64,000 bases of DNA from CAIKMD01 sp963702925 (GCA_963702925.1 OY969771.1:744001-808000), one strand, 5' to 3'; positions 33,111 through 41,944 are shown, counted from the stretch's first letter. Made by a program: numbers and translations. Notes: a model not told the origin generated them from the letters alone.

Positions 33111-34006
33111 GGCCGCCGCTCCCAGACATAGACCTTGGCCGGTTCCGGCTCGAAGACGCGGCCCGTGCCGATCTCGGGCAGATCGGCCAAAGCCTGATAT
33201 TCCGAGCCGAAAGCGACGTAGGAATCGGTTTCGACCATCACCGCCGGCTTGCAAGCGATCGGATCGCGCAACACGGCAAAGCCCGTCTCGGTGCCGACGA
33301 CGAAGGTGTAAAACCCGTCGAGATCGGCGAGCGCGGCATGAAGCGCGGCTTCGAGCCCCATGCCCTGCCCCATGCGCCAGCTCAAATAGCCGGCAGCGAC
33401 CTCGGTATCGTTGTCGGTTTCGAAGGCGCTGCCGTCATGGACCAGACGCCGCCGCACATCATTGTGGTTCGAGAGCGAGCCGTTATGGACGAGGCACTGA
33501 TCGGCGCCGGTCGAGAAAGGATGCGCCCCTTTGGTCGTTACGGCGGATTCGGTCGCCATCCGTGTATGTCCGATGGCATGGGTGCCCGACATTTGGGCAA
33601 GGCCAAAACGCTCGGCAACGGCGGCAGGATGGCCGACCTCCTTATAGAGTTCCATGCGCCGCCCGGCGCTGATCACCGCAATAGCAGGCGCGGCCTGGCC
33701 GAGAAATTCGCGCACGGCGGTTTCCTGCGCTTCCGGGATCGCAACCACGGCATGGGTATCGCGCGCCGAAAACAGCACCGGCCGGCCCACGAAACCGGCC
33801 AATTCATCGGCAAGCGCGGCGAAATCGGTTTCCGCGCTGGCGCGCAAGGTTAGCTTGGTGAAGCCCGCGATCGCGTCGCCATAAATCGCGAAACCGGCCG
33901 AGTCCGGACCGCGATCGCCCATCGCTTGCAGCATGGGCGCAACCAGCTCGCCCAAGACTGGCTCGAGCTTTGCATCTTTCAGAAACAAACCCACAATTCC
34001 ACACAT
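33107..34006 (-). CDS. mgsA: N-methylglutamate synthase subunit A (class II glutamine amidotransferase, GlxB-like)
   Basis: The start at 34006 gives Met-Cys-Gly-Ile-Val-Gly, so Cys2 becomes the N-terminal nucleophile of a class II amidotransferase; the frame's upstream extension to 34093 would bury it. The 299-residue protein keeps MGDRGPDSAGFAIYG, GHTRMATES, HPFSTG and VHNGSLSNHNDVRRRL, the usual amidotransferase landmarks. It probably hydrolyses the gamma-glutamyl amide and channels the amine to the synthase domain. It is the first gene of mgsABC-gmaS and is divergent from the XRE-cupin regulator gene. Confidence 0.9.
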   Translation of the reverse strand: MCGIVGLFLKDAKLEPVLGELVAPMLQAMGDRGPDSAGFAIYGDAIAGFTKLTLRASAETDFAALADELAGFVGRPVLFSARDTHAVVAIPEAQETAVREFLGQAAPAIAVISAGRRMELYKEVGHPAAVAERFGLAQMSGTHAIGHTRMATESAVTTKGAHPFSTGADQCLVHNGSLSNHNDVRRRLVHDGSAFETDNDTEVAAGYLSWRMGQGMGLEAALHAALADLDGFYTFVVGTETGFAVLRDPIACKPAVMVETDSYVAFGSEYQALADLPEIGTGRVFEPEPAKVYVWERRP

Positions 34007-34091
34007 CGGGTGCCGCCACCGTCTGCCATCCAGATTTGCGCCGTGAGAGAAACCCTGACACCTCGCCGCGGCTCTGTCAATTGCCAAGAAC

Positions 34092-34105
34092 AATATTTTC
34101 GTATT
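34092..34105. promoter_or_regulatory. AT-rich inverted repeat between mgsA and the XRE-cupin gene
   Basis: AATA-TTTTCG-TATT lies in the only AT-rich part of the 223-base divergent region. It could be an operator for the XRE-cupin regulator or overlap a -10 region. Confidence 0.3.
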
Positions 34106-34229
34106 AGGAAAGTAGCTCTGGCCGGGCCGGGCGAGAGTGCTTCAGATTATGGCGGCGAGCGTTTATGGTCCGAGGCGCGCGACGCGGCCAGAGCGGCGGC
34201 GCAGAGGTCGAGAGGAGCAAGCACACCCG

Positions 34230-34907
34230 ATGAAGCGGCTAGCCACGAGGAAGCGTGAGCCCAAGAACCGCGGCGAGAGCGACCATGCGCTCACCACCGG
34301 TTCTTTGGCGCCGAGCGAAACGCCCGCGCGCAGCCTCGAAGCCGGCATCGGCGCCGAAGTCCATCGCCTGCGGAAATCCCTCGACCTGACCATGACCGAG
34401 CTGGCGGCCGCGACCGGCATCTCGGCCGGAATGCTATCGAAGATCGAGAATGGCGCGATCTCGCCCTCGCTCGGCACGCTGCAGGCCTTGGCGCACGCGC
34501 TGCAAGTGCCGATCAGCCAGCTTTTCACCGAAACCGACGAGCAGCGTGATTGCTCCTTCGTCAAAGCGGGGACCGGCGTGCGCATCGAACGGCGCGGCAC
34601 CAAGGCCGGCCATATGTATGATCTGCTCGGCCATTCGCTCTCGGGCGATATCGCGGTCGAGCCCTATCTCATCACCCTCAGCAAAGAGGCGGTGCCCTAT
34701 ACGCATTTCCGCCATGCCGGGGTCGAGTTCATCTACATGCTGTCGGGCAAGGTGCGCTACCGCCACGCCGACCGCACCTATATTCTCGAGAAAGGCGACG
34801 CGCTGTTCTTCGACTCCGAGGGGCGTCACGGACCCGAGGAATTGATCGACGTGCCGATGACCTATCTGTCGATCATCATCTATCCGCGCCAAAGCCAGAA
34901 ACGTTAA
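34230..34907 (+). CDS. XRE-family regulator with C-terminal cupin domain
   Basis: The start at 34230 has a GAGGAG site eleven bases upstream; the frame is open from 34137. The 225-residue protein has a helix-turn-helix at about residues 40-95 (VHRLRKSLDLTMTELAAATGISAGMLSKIENGAISPSLGTLQALA, parts: LTMTELAAATGIS, MLSKIENG) and a cupin_2 domain at about 120-220 with HAGVEFIYMLSGKVRY and GDALFFDSEGRHG. Such regulators often bind a small ligand in the cupin and control nearby nitrogen or amine genes. It is divergent from mgsABC-gmaS and overlaps the 3' end of the gamma-glutamylcyclotransferase gene by four bases. Confidence 0.9.
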   Translation: MKRLATRKREPKNRGESDHALTTGSLAPSETPARSLEAGIGAEVHRLRKSLDLTMTELAAATGISAGMLSKIENGAISPSLGTLQALAHALQVPISQLFTETDEQRDCSFVKAGTGVRIERRGTKAGHMYDLLGHSLSGDIAVEPYLITLSKEAVPYTHFRHAGVEFIYMLSGKVRYRHADRTYILEKGDALFFDSEGRHGPEELIDVPMTYLSIIIYPRQSQKR

Positions 34908-35332
34908 TCGGCCGACCAGCGCGCGAGATCCGCCAGCGCCGCTGTGGGAAACCCGTGCGCGGCAGCGGCGGCGAGAATCGGCGGCAGATAGCCCGGTCGC
35001 GGCCGGCCCGGCGCGGCATCGTGCGCAAGATAAACCAACGCGACGCGATGACGGCCGCCGCCATCCGTTTCGACCGGAAAAAAGGCGCGGCGGTAAAGCC
35101 CGGCGGCGATCTCTTCATAGATATCGAGCGCTTGCTCGTCGCGTGCCGTGACCGACCACAGGACGCCATAAACCGTAGCGCCGCGCTCGGGAACGATCGA
35201 AGCATAGCCCGAGCGAACGATACGAAAGCGGTAATCGCGCAGACGTGCCGTGCCCAGCATGCGCGCGCCGGGACAGCGTTGCCGCATGCCGGCGACGATC
35301 ATGTTCGAGCCATAGGCGAAATAAGCGCGCAT
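34904..35332 (-). CDS. Gamma-glutamylcyclotransferase-family protein
   Basis: The 142-residue protein begins MRAYFAYGSNM, the substrate-binding signature YGSN of the gamma-glutamylcyclotransferase fold, and has YGVLWSVTARDEQALDIYEEI with the likely catalytic Glu, then YRRAFFPVE. These enzymes convert gamma-glutamyl compounds to 5-oxoproline plus the free amine or amino acid. It lies 16 bases after mgdD on the same strand and so ends the mgd operon. It could act on gamma-glutamylmethylamide, the pathway intermediate, as a relief or recycling step. That is inference; the family also acts on glutathione-type substrates. Confidence 0.85.
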   Translation of the reverse strand: MRAYFAYGSNMIVAGMRQRCPGARMLGTARLRDYRFRIVRSGYASIVPERGATVYGVLWSVTARDEQALDIYEEIAAGLYRRAFFPVETDGGGRHRVALVYLAHDAAPGRPRPGYLPPILAAAAAHGFPTAALADLARWSAD

Positions 35333-35348
35333 AGGCCTCGCCGGCGGT

Positions 35349-35963
35349 TTAGTCTGGGTCGATGACGCGATAACCGTACTCGGCCGCCGCCTGGGTCAGC
35401 GCGTGCCAGAAGCTGCCGGCAAAGCCGCGAAACAAGCTCAGCTCGTAGCTCGGCGTTTCGTCAAGTTGCCAGATCTGAACTTCATTATGCGCGGCCGCGG
35501 TGATGGCCGTGTCGCCGGGGCGGAAAGCGCGCGGATGAAGATCGATCGCCAGGATTTTCGCCAGGACATCGCGCGCCTCGCACCCGGCAATGGAGATCAC
35601 GGCGCGACCGTCGCCTTGCGCGGCAATCGAGGCCGTACCGGAAAAACTCTCGGCGAGTGCACGGGCAAGCTCCTCCGAGCTACGACCGGGCGACATGGCG
35701 AGCCAGCGCTCGGGACCGGTCCAGAGAAAGGCGATGTCCCGGCCTTGCTTATAAAGCGGCGTCATCGGCAAGGCCGCGCCGAAAGCGCTGTGTGCCGCGG
35801 CCGATGCAGCTTCGCTTTTGCCCTTGCGTGCGATGATCGAGGCCATGCCGAGCCCGATCCGCTCGCCGAGCGTCACGCCGGCTTCGCCCGCGAGATCGCC
35901 ATAGCGGCCCGGCCGCACCGATGGGCCCAGTGCCGAGCGCGCCGCAAACATCGGGTCAGACAC
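35349..35963 (-). CDS. mgdD: N-methylglutamate dehydrogenase subunit D / sarcosine oxidase gamma-like
   Basis: GTG 35963 has AAGGAG nine bases upstream and overlaps the mgdC stop by eight bases. The 204-residue product is a SoxG-like protein: LALGPSVRPGRYGD-like start, GERIGLGMASIIARKG, IAFLWTGPERWLAMSPG, GRAVISIAGCEARDVLAKILAIDLHPRAF (part) and a final SYELSLFRGFAGSFWHAL. It forms the small subunit that contacts the alpha subunit's folate/one-carbon domain. In heterotetrameric sarcosine oxidases this is subunit gamma; the mgs-gmaS context favours N-methylglutamate dehydrogenase. Confidence 0.82.
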   Translation of the reverse strand: MSDPMFAARSALGPSVRPGRYGDLAGEAGVTLGERIGLGMASIIARKGKSEAASAAAHSAFGAALPMTPLYKQGRDIAFLWTGPERWLAMSPGRSSEELARALAESFSGTASIAAQGDGRAVISIAGCEARDVLAKILAIDLHPRAFRPGDTAITAAAHNEVQIWQLDETPSYELSLFRGFAGSFWHALTQAAAEYGYRVIDPD

Positions 35964-38900
35964 GCAGCCGCTCTCCTTTGGGATCGTAAAACACGGGATG
36001 GCAGACTTCGACCAGCACCTCGCCGCCGCGCAACGGATCGACCGCGCGCAGAATCTCGCCGTTGCGCTCCGCCGCACGCGCGAGCAGGCCGAGCCCGATC
36101 GCATGGCCCAAGCTCGGCGAATAGGCAACCGATGTCATATAGCCCTGGTCATTGGCCGCATCGGCAACCGCGTCGCGCGGAATGAAATGCGCGCCGGCAT
36201 AAAGGCGTTCGTCGCGCTTGACCGGCTTGAAGCCGGCAAGCGCGGGCCGAGCCGGATCGAGCAAAGCCGGGCGGCGTGCCATGACCCGGCCGATATAATC
36301 CTTCTTCGTCGACGTCAGCTTGCCGAGGCCGAGATCGCGCGCCGTGACTTGGCCATTGAGCTCATTGCCGGCGACATGGCCCTTCTCGATGCGCATGACG
36401 CCGAGCGCCTCGGTGCCATAGGGCGCGATGCCGAAATCCCGTCCGGCTTCCATCAGCCGCCGCATCAGCGCATCGCCGAAGCGCGAAGGCACCGCGATCT
36501 CGTAAGCGAGCTCGCCGGAAAAGGAAAGCCGGTAAAGCCGCGCCGCGACCCCGCCCAAAATCGACAGCTCGGCAACGGCGAGATAGGGAAACGCCGCGTT
36601 GGAAATGTCGTAAGCGGGATCGATCACACGCTGCAGCACCGCGCGTGCCTTGGGACCGGCCACGGCGAATTGCGCCCATTGCTCGGTGACCGAGACGAAT
36701 TGCACGTCGAGCGCGGGCCAGAGAACCTGGTGGCAGAATTCCATGTGCTGCATCACCGGCCCGGCATTGGCCGTCGTGGTCGTGACGAAGAAATGATCGT
36801 CGCCGAACCGCGCCACCGTGCCGTCATCGAACACAATCCCGTCTTCTCGCAGCATCACGCCATAGCGTGCCCGCCCGACCGCCAGAGTCGAAAAGCTGTT
36901 GATATAAAGCCGGTCGAGGAAACGGCCGGCATCCGGGCCTTGCACGTCGATCTTGCCCAGGGTCGTGACATCGCACACGCCGACCAATTCGCGCGTTTGA
37001 CGCACTTCGCGATCGACGGCATCGCGCCAATCGCGATCGCCCCGGCGCGGAAAATATTGCGCGCGCAACCAGAGCCCGGTCTCCGCGAACACCGCACCCT
37101 GTTCGATCGCCCAATCATGCGACGGCGGCAGCCTTGTCGGACGGAAATCGGGGCCGCGATGGGCGCCGGCAAAAACGCCCAGAGCCACCGGCGTATAAGG
37201 CGGGCGAAAGCGGGTCGTGCCGGTGGCGGCGATGCTGCGCTCGGTCAGTTCGGCCATCAAGGCAAGGCCGTTGACGTTCGAGGTCTTGCCCTGATCGGTC
37301 GCCATGCCGAGCGTGGTGTAGCGCTTCAGATGCTCGACCGCACGGAAGCCTTCGCGCCCGGCCAATGCGACGTCGCGGTCGGTGACGTCGTTTTGGAAAT
37401 CGATGAAGGCTTTGCCGCGCGAATTTCTCACGCGCCACAGCGGCGCATGGGCGAAGGATTCCGGCGTGACGCCCGGCAAATCGACCGGCGAGGCCGCGAA
37501 GCCGCAGTTTTCGGCGGCGCGCCGCCCGGCCTCGGCACCATCTGCCAAAGTCGCGGCGAGCGAAAACCGTCCGGCGGCGGCGCCGGCGACGCTCATGCCG
37601 GGCGGCGTCTTGTCGGCGATGAAGGCCGCGATGCCATTGTCCCAGACCGGCGCCCCGCCGAGATGAGCCGTCAGGTGAATCGCCGGATTCCATCCGCCGG
37701 ACATCGCCAGCAGATCGCAGGGAAAATTCATCACCGCACCCGAGGCGCTCGTGACCTCGACGGCCCGAACCAAGGTGCGGCCATGCACACGCGTCACCGC
37801 GCCATGGACAAATCTTGCGCCGGCGGCGGAAGCAGCCCGTATCGAAGCTTCGACCTCGCCGCGCGAATCGATCACCGCCTGGACGACGATGCCGGCGGCC
37901 GCGAGATCGGCAACCGTGCGCAGCGCGTCATCATGAGTCGCGAAAACGACCGCGCTTTTGCCCGGCCTGACGGCGAACCGGTTGAGATAGGTCCGCACGC
38001 TGGCGGCCAACATTACGCCCGGCCGGTCATTGTCGCCGAAGACCAAAGGACGTTCGGTCGCGCCGCTCGCCAGCACCGCTTGCTTGGCGATGATCCGCCA
38101 CAGGCGTTGGCGCGGCTGATACTGAGGAGTCGCGCGGCGATGATCGTTCACCCGCTCGACCGCCGCGTAAGTGCCGCCATCATAGACGCCGAACAATGTG
38201 GTACGCTGCAGCAGCGTCACCTCGGGAAGCGCCGCCAGCTCTGCTTCGACCGAGCGCGCCCAATCCGCCGCCGGCTGATCGCCGATCGCTTGTCGTTCGG
38301 CGAGACACCGGCCGCCGAGACGGAAATCCTCGTCGCATAGGATGACGCGCGCGCCGGCGCGGCCGGCCGCGAGCGCGGCCATTAATCCCGCCGGACCACC
38401 ACCGATCACCAGCACGTCGCAATGCGCGGTCGCTTTCTCGTAGCTGTCGGGATCGGGCGCATCGGCGGCGCGGCCAAGGCCGGCGGCGCGGCGGATCAAA
38501 GGCTCGTAGACCTTTTCCCAGAAGGAAGACGGCCACATGAAGGTCTTGTAGTAGAAGCCGGCGGCGAAGATCGGCGCAAACAAGGAATTGACCGCGAGCA
38601 CGTCGCGCTTCAGCGACGGCCAACGATTCTGGCTCTGCGCGATCAGGCCGTCATAAAGCTCGATCGTGGTCGCCCGCGTGTTTGGCTCGCGCCGTGCAGC
38701 GACGCCCAGCTCGACCAACGCGTTCGGCTCTTCGGACCCGGCCGAGAGAATCCCGCGCGGCCGATGGTATTTGAACGAGCGTCCAACCAGCCGCACACCA
38801 TTGGCCAACAGCGCCGCGGCCAAAGTATCGCCAGCGCAGCCGCGATAGGATTTGCCGTCGAAGGTGAAGCCGAGCGCGGTGAGCCGCTCGCTCAAGCCGC

Positions 38901-39003
38901 CGTTTGCAAGGCGAAATGGCTGCGCGTCGGGCGATACCACCGCGTGGGGCGCGAGGGCGGATCGGGCGATCATTCCGGCTTGATCGAACGCGCCGCTCAT
39001 CAT
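35956..39003 (-). CDS. mgdC: N-methylglutamate dehydrogenase subunit C / sarcosine oxidase alpha-like
   Basis: The 1,015-residue protein has an N-terminal SoxA ferredoxin-like domain (FDGKSYRGCAGDTLAAALLANG), an NAD-binding FAD/NAD oxidoreductase domain with DVLVIGGGPAGLMAALAAGRAG (part: GGGPAGLMAA) near residues 200-220, and a C-terminal aminomethyltransferase (GcvT-like) domain from about 600 with tetrahydrofolate-binding features. Electrons and the one-carbon unit released from the N-methyl group pass to NAD+/acceptor and folate. The start overlaps the mgdB stop by four bases (ATGA). The length agrees with SoxA-type subunits. Confidence 0.9.
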   Translation of the reverse strand: MMSGAFDQAGMIARSALAPHAVVSPDAQPFRLANGGLSERLTALGFTFDGKSYRGCAGDTLAAALLANGVRLVGRSFKYHRPRGILSAGSEEPNALVELGVAARREPNTRATTIELYDGLIAQSQNRWPSLKRDVLAVNSLFAPIFAAGFYYKTFMWPSSFWEKVYEPLIRRAAGLGRAADAPDPDSYEKATAHCDVLVIGGGPAGLMAALAAGRAGARVILCDEDFRLGGRCLAERQAIGDQPAADWARSVEAELAALPEVTLLQRTTLFGVYDGGTYAAVERVNDHRRATPQYQPRQRLWRIIAKQAVLASGATERPLVFGDNDRPGVMLAASVRTYLNRFAVRPGKSAVVFATHDDALRTVADLAAAGIVVQAVIDSRGEVEASIRAASAAGARFVHGAVTRVHGRTLVRAVEVTSASGAVMNFPCDLLAMSGGWNPAIHLTAHLGGAPVWDNGIAAFIADKTPPGMSVAGAAAGRFSLAATLADGAEAGRRAAENCGFAASPVDLPGVTPESFAHAPLWRVRNSRGKAFIDFQNDVTDRDVALAGREGFRAVEHLKRYTTLGMATDQGKTSNVNGLALMAELTERSIAATGTTRFRPPYTPVALGVFAGAHRGPDFRPTRLPPSHDWAIEQGAVFAETGLWLRAQYFPRRGDRDWRDAVDREVRQTRELVGVCDVTTLGKIDVQGPDAGRFLDRLYINSFSTLAVGRARYGVMLREDGIVFDDGTVARFGDDHFFVTTTTANAGPVMQHMEFCHQVLWPALDVQFVSVTEQWAQFAVAGPKARAVLQRVIDPAYDISNAAFPYLAVAELSILGGVAARLYRLSFSGELAYEIAVPSRFGDALMRRLMEAGRDFGIAPYGTEALGVMRIEKGHVAGNELNGQVTARDLGLGKLTSTKKDYIGRVMARRPALLDPARPALAGFKPVKRDERLYAGAHFIPRDAVADAANDQGYMTSVAYSPSLGHAIGLGLLARAAERNGEILRAVDPLRGGEVLVEVCHPVFYDPKGERLRV

Positions 39004-39278
39004 CGGGCCGCTTTGGCGGGCTCGACCGCAATGATCTCATGGGTCGTCACATGGCGCGTAACGATAAGCCAGGCGCGGCAGCCGATCGCGTGGTACCAGA
39101 ATTCGCGGTGCTGCCCGGACGGGTTGTCGCGCAGATAGACGTAGTCGTGCCACGCCGCCCAGAACGCCGCATCCTCCACGGTATCGATGGCGCTGTCGGG
39201 ACGGCGAACCGTGGCATCGCCGCGATAGACGAATTCCTCGTTGCCGCGTGGGCCGCAATGGGGACAGTTGATGCGCAT
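39000..39278 (-). CDS. mgdB: N-methylglutamate dehydrogenase subunit B / sarcosine oxidase delta-like
   Basis: The 92-residue product starts MRINCPHCGPRGNEEFVYRGD, with the CPHC zinc-binding motif and a Y-R-G-D core of SoxD. FWAAWHDYVYLRDNPSGQHREFWYH (in parts) and a final CRAWLIVTRHVTTHEI complete the family pattern. It is a small structural, zinc-binding subunit. The ATG at 39278 is used, as the longer frame to 39347 adds non-homologous residues that overlap mgdA. Confidence 0.9.
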   Translation of the reverse strand: MRINCPHCGPRGNEEFVYRGDATVRRPDSAIDTVEDAAFWAAWHDYVYLRDNPSGQHREFWYHAIGCRAWLIVTRHVTTHEIIAVEPAKAAR

Positions 39279-39300
39279 CGCGTTCCTGTTCGAGCCGGAC

Positions 39301-40551
39301 CTAATGGAGATTGGGCTGTGCGCCCACGCCCTTCTCGTCGATGACATGACCGGTGGCGAAGCGATCGAGTCGGAATGCAGCGTTCAGCGCGTGCGGCGCG
39401 TCGCGCGCGATGGTGTGCGCGAAGCACCAGCCCGAAGCGGGCGTCGCCTTGAAGCCGCCATAGTTCCAACCGGCGTTGATATAAAGCCCTTCGATCGGCG
39501 TGCGATCGATGATCGGCGAGCCGTCCATGGTCATGTCGACGATGCCGCCCCAATTGCGCAGCATGCGCAGCCGGCCGATCACCGGCATCAGCGCCATGCC
39601 GCCTTCGAGGATGTCTTCGGCGGTCGGAAGATTGCCGCGCTGGGCATAGGAATTATAGCCGTCGAGATCGCCGCCGAAGATCAACGCGCCTTTGTCGGAT
39701 TGGCTGATATAAAAATGCCCCGCGCCGAAGGTGATGACGTTGGGAACCAGCGGCTTGATGCCTTCGGTCGCGAAAGCCTGGATCACGTGCGATTCGATCG
39801 GCAGACGCAGCCCGGCCATGCCGGCCACTTCGGACGAGCGGCCGGCGCAGGCAAGGCCGACTTTCTTCGCTGCGATGAAGCCTTTCACTGTTTCGACGCC
39901 GATGACGCGACCTTGCATGACGCGGATGCCGATCACGGCGCAATTCTGCAAGATATCGACGCCGCGCCGATCGGCCGCGCGCGCATAGCCCCAGGCGACC
40001 GCGTCGTGGCGCACAGTTCCGCCGCGCGGCTGCAGCAATCCGCCGCGGATCGGAAAGCGCGCATTGTCGAAATCGAGAAATGGCAGCATCCGCCGCAGCT
40101 GATCGCGATCGAGCAGCTCGGCATCGACGCCGTGCAGCCGCATCGCATTGCCGCGCCGCACGAACGCATCGCGCTGCGCATCGGAATGAAACAGGTTCAG
40201 CACGCCGCGTTGGCTGACCATCGCGTTATAGTTGAGATCCTGCTCTAGCCCTTCCCACAGCTTCATTGACCATTCGTAAAACGGGACGTTGCCGGGCAAG
40301 AGATAGTTGGAGCGCACGATCGTGGTGTTGCGCCCGACATTGCCGCTGCCGATCCAGCCGCGTTCGACCACAGCGACGTTGCTGATGCCGTGCTCCTTGG
40401 CGAGATAATGAGCGGTCGCGAGTCCGTGGCCGCCGCCGCCCACGATCACGACGTCATATTCGGGCTTGGGCGGCGGGTCGCGCCACACGGGCTGCCAGCC
40501 GGTCTGCCCTTTGAGGGCCTGCGCGACGACGGAGACGATCGAATATTTCAT
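39301..40551 (-). CDS. mgdA: N-methylglutamate dehydrogenase subunit A / sarcosine oxidase beta-like
   Basis: The 416-residue flavoprotein begins MKYSIVSVVAQALKG and has the dinucleotide-binding DVVIVGGGGHGLATAHYLAKEHG (part: GGGGHG) at about 33-55, then GSGNVGRNTTIVRSNYL, which covers the covalent FMN attachment region (the family uses a His; the residue cannot be assigned here without alignment), and a C-terminal IDRTPIEGLYINAGWNYGGFKATPASGW (part: NAGWNYGGFKATPASG). It oxidises the N-methyl amine. The frame is open to 40605, but the ATG at 40551 fits homologues. It is the first gene of the mgd operon, transcribed away from the LysR gene. Confidence 0.9.
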   Translation of the reverse strand: MKYSIVSVVAQALKGQTGWQPVWRDPPPKPEYDVVIVGGGGHGLATAHYLAKEHGISNVAVVERGWIGSGNVGRNTTIVRSNYLLPGNVPFYEWSMKLWEGLEQDLNYNAMVSQRGVLNLFHSDAQRDAFVRRGNAMRLHGVDAELLDRDQLRRMLPFLDFDNARFPIRGGLLQPRGGTVRHDAVAWGYARAADRRGVDILQNCAVIGIRVMQGRVIGVETVKGFIAAKKVGLACAGRSSEVAGMAGLRLPIESHVIQAFATEGIKPLVPNVITFGAGHFYISQSDKGALIFGGDLDGYNSYAQRGNLPTAEDILEGGMALMPVIGRLRMLRNWGGIVDMTMDGSPIIDRTPIEGLYINAGWNYGGFKATPASGWCFAHTIARDAPHALNAAFRLDRFATGHVIDEKGVGAQPNLH

Positions 40552-40654
40552 CTGGTTTATGCGCCAAAAGGCGGCGGCCGGGCTGGTTTGGGGGAGGTAG
40601 GCCAAAACACCCAGCCCAGTCGCCTGTAACGTTTTCTATATACCTTGCCGAAAA

Positions 40655-40683
40655 ATCACGTGTGATATAAGTTTTACTTATAT
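40655..40683. promoter_or_regulatory. Double palindrome in the mgdA-lysR divergent promoter
   Basis: ATCACGTGTGAT (40655-40666) is a perfect 12-base palindrome, and ATATAAG-TTTTA-CTTATAT (40665-40683) is a perfect seven-base inverted repeat that overlaps it by two bases. Both lie between the divergent mgdA and LysR genes and close to the LysR start, the usual place for a LysR recognition and activation site. The second contains the T-N11-A pattern. Confidence 0.6.
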
Positions 40684-40708
40684 TGTGACACTTACATATA
40701 TAGGGGCG

Positions 40709-41707
40709 ATGCCGAGCGAGCGTTTTGCAGAAATCGGGTCGGGCGAGCGACTGCCCTTCGAACTGCGCAGCCTCGAGATCTTTCTCGCCGTGTGCGAAAC
40801 CGGCGGCATGGCCGCGGCGGCGCGGTTTCTCGACCTGACCCAGCCGGCGGTTTCCCAAGCGATCGCCGATATCGAAGCGCGCAGCGGCGTCGTGCTGTTC
40901 GACCGCGCGGTGCGCCCGCTCGGCCTGACCCCGGCCGGCTGGCTCTTGCGCCAACGCGCCAGCGCCTTGATGGCGGACGCGTTGCAGATCGCGCCGATGC
41001 TGCGCGAGACGCGGAAAGGCAAGCTGCCGCTGGTGCGCGTGGGGCTGGTCAATTCGCTGTCGCGCACCCTGACCGCCCCTTTGGCCGGCTTTCTCATGGA
41101 ATGCGCCGAGCAAAACGCGATCCTGCTTGGCCTCACGGCGTTCCATGCCAGCGCCTTGATGACCAGACGCATCGACATGATTCTCGGCGTCGACGAGCTG
41201 GTCGATGTCGATGGTCTCGAACGCTGGCCGCTGCTTAGCGAGCCTTATGTCGTTCTCTTGCCGCGCTCGTTGATGGAAGAGATCGAGTGTCCGCAAATGG
41301 ATCAGCTTGCCGCAAGCGCACCGCTGATCCGCTTCAGCGCGCGCTCAAAGACCGGTGCCGAGATCGACAACCATCTCCGCCGCCTGCGGCTCGACATTCC
41401 GCGCCGGCAAGAATTCGACACGCCTTACGGCGTGACTGCCGCGGTCGCCGCCGGTCTCGGCTGGGCGATCACCACGGTCCTGTGCGTCATCGAGGCCGGC
41501 TTGCCGCTCGACGATATGCGGCTGGCTTCCCTGCCCGCGCCCGGCTTGCGGCGTCATCTGACCTTGGTCGCGCGTTCGACCGAACTCGGGGCGCTGCCGC
41601 GCCAGACCGCGGCCCTGGCAGTCGAGATCCTGCAGCAGAAATGCCGGCCTTTTATCGCCCAACAATGTCCCTGGATGGGCGATCAATTCGCCATCGGTGC
41701 CGATTGA
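40709..41707 (+). CDS. LysR-type transcriptional regulator
   Basis: ATG 40709 is used because AGGGG lies just before it; GTG 40685 is an in-frame alternative inside the operator region. The 332-residue protein has the LysR winged helix near its N-terminus (LRSLEIFLAVCETGGMAAAARFLDLTQPAVSQAIADIEARSGVVLFDR, parts: AARFLDLTQPAVSQAI) and a C-terminal LysR substrate-binding domain that ends in a Gly/Trp-containing stretch. It is divergent from the mgd operon and very likely controls it, perhaps in response to methylated amines or gamma-glutamylmethylamide. The ligand is unknown. Confidence 0.92.
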   Translation: MPSERFAEIGSGERLPFELRSLEIFLAVCETGGMAAAARFLDLTQPAVSQAIADIEARSGVVLFDRAVRPLGLTPAGWLLRQRASALMADALQIAPMLRETRKGKLPLVRVGLVNSLSRTLTAPLAGFLMECAEQNAILLGLTAFHASALMTRRIDMILGVDELVDVDGLERWPLLSEPYVVLLPRSLMEEIECPQMDQLAASAPLIRFSARSKTGAEIDNHLRRLRLDIPRRQEFDTPYGVTAAVAAGLGWAITTVLCVIEAGLPLDDMRLASLPAPGLRRHLTLVARSTELGALPRQTAALAVEILQQKCRPFIAQQCPWMGDQFAIGAD

Positions 41708-41944
41708 TCAGGCCGGCGCGTCGGTTTCGTCTTGGCGATACGGTATGTCGCGGACCGCGTCCGAACGCAGCACGAAGCCGATATACTGATCGTCGCGCCA
41801 CACCGCGACAGCCGCGCATGCATCGCGATCGGCCAGCAGGCTGCGCGCCTCGTCGAGCGCCGCTTGCGCATCGGCACAGCGACAAATGCTCGAAGCAATG
41901 AGGTGCAATTCGGCATTCAATAAGTCGCAGCGATACCGTTCCAT
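41708..41944 (-). CDS. Small hypothetical protein
   Basis: The 78-residue product from ATG 41944 has MERYRCDLL, an ALDEAR helix and AVAVWRDDQYIGFV. This resembles the common small alphaproteobacterial proteins of the pattern MxxYxxxxLD...A...ALELWxGxxxV, for which I know no function. The stop abuts the LysR stop on the other strand. No good ribosome-binding site is seen; upstream starts at 41971 (GTG) and 42043 (ATG) are alternatives. Confidence 0.45.
   Translation of the reverse strand: MERYRCDLLNAELHLIASSICRCADAQAALDEARSLLADRDACAAVAVWRDDQYIGFVLRSDAVRDIPYRQDETDAPA

Noticed and set aside
35349..40551. Ordinary heterotetrameric sarcosine oxidase
   Set aside because: The subunits alone fit either enzyme, but mgsABC and gmaS next door favour N-methylglutamate dehydrogenase. 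It remains the main alternative.
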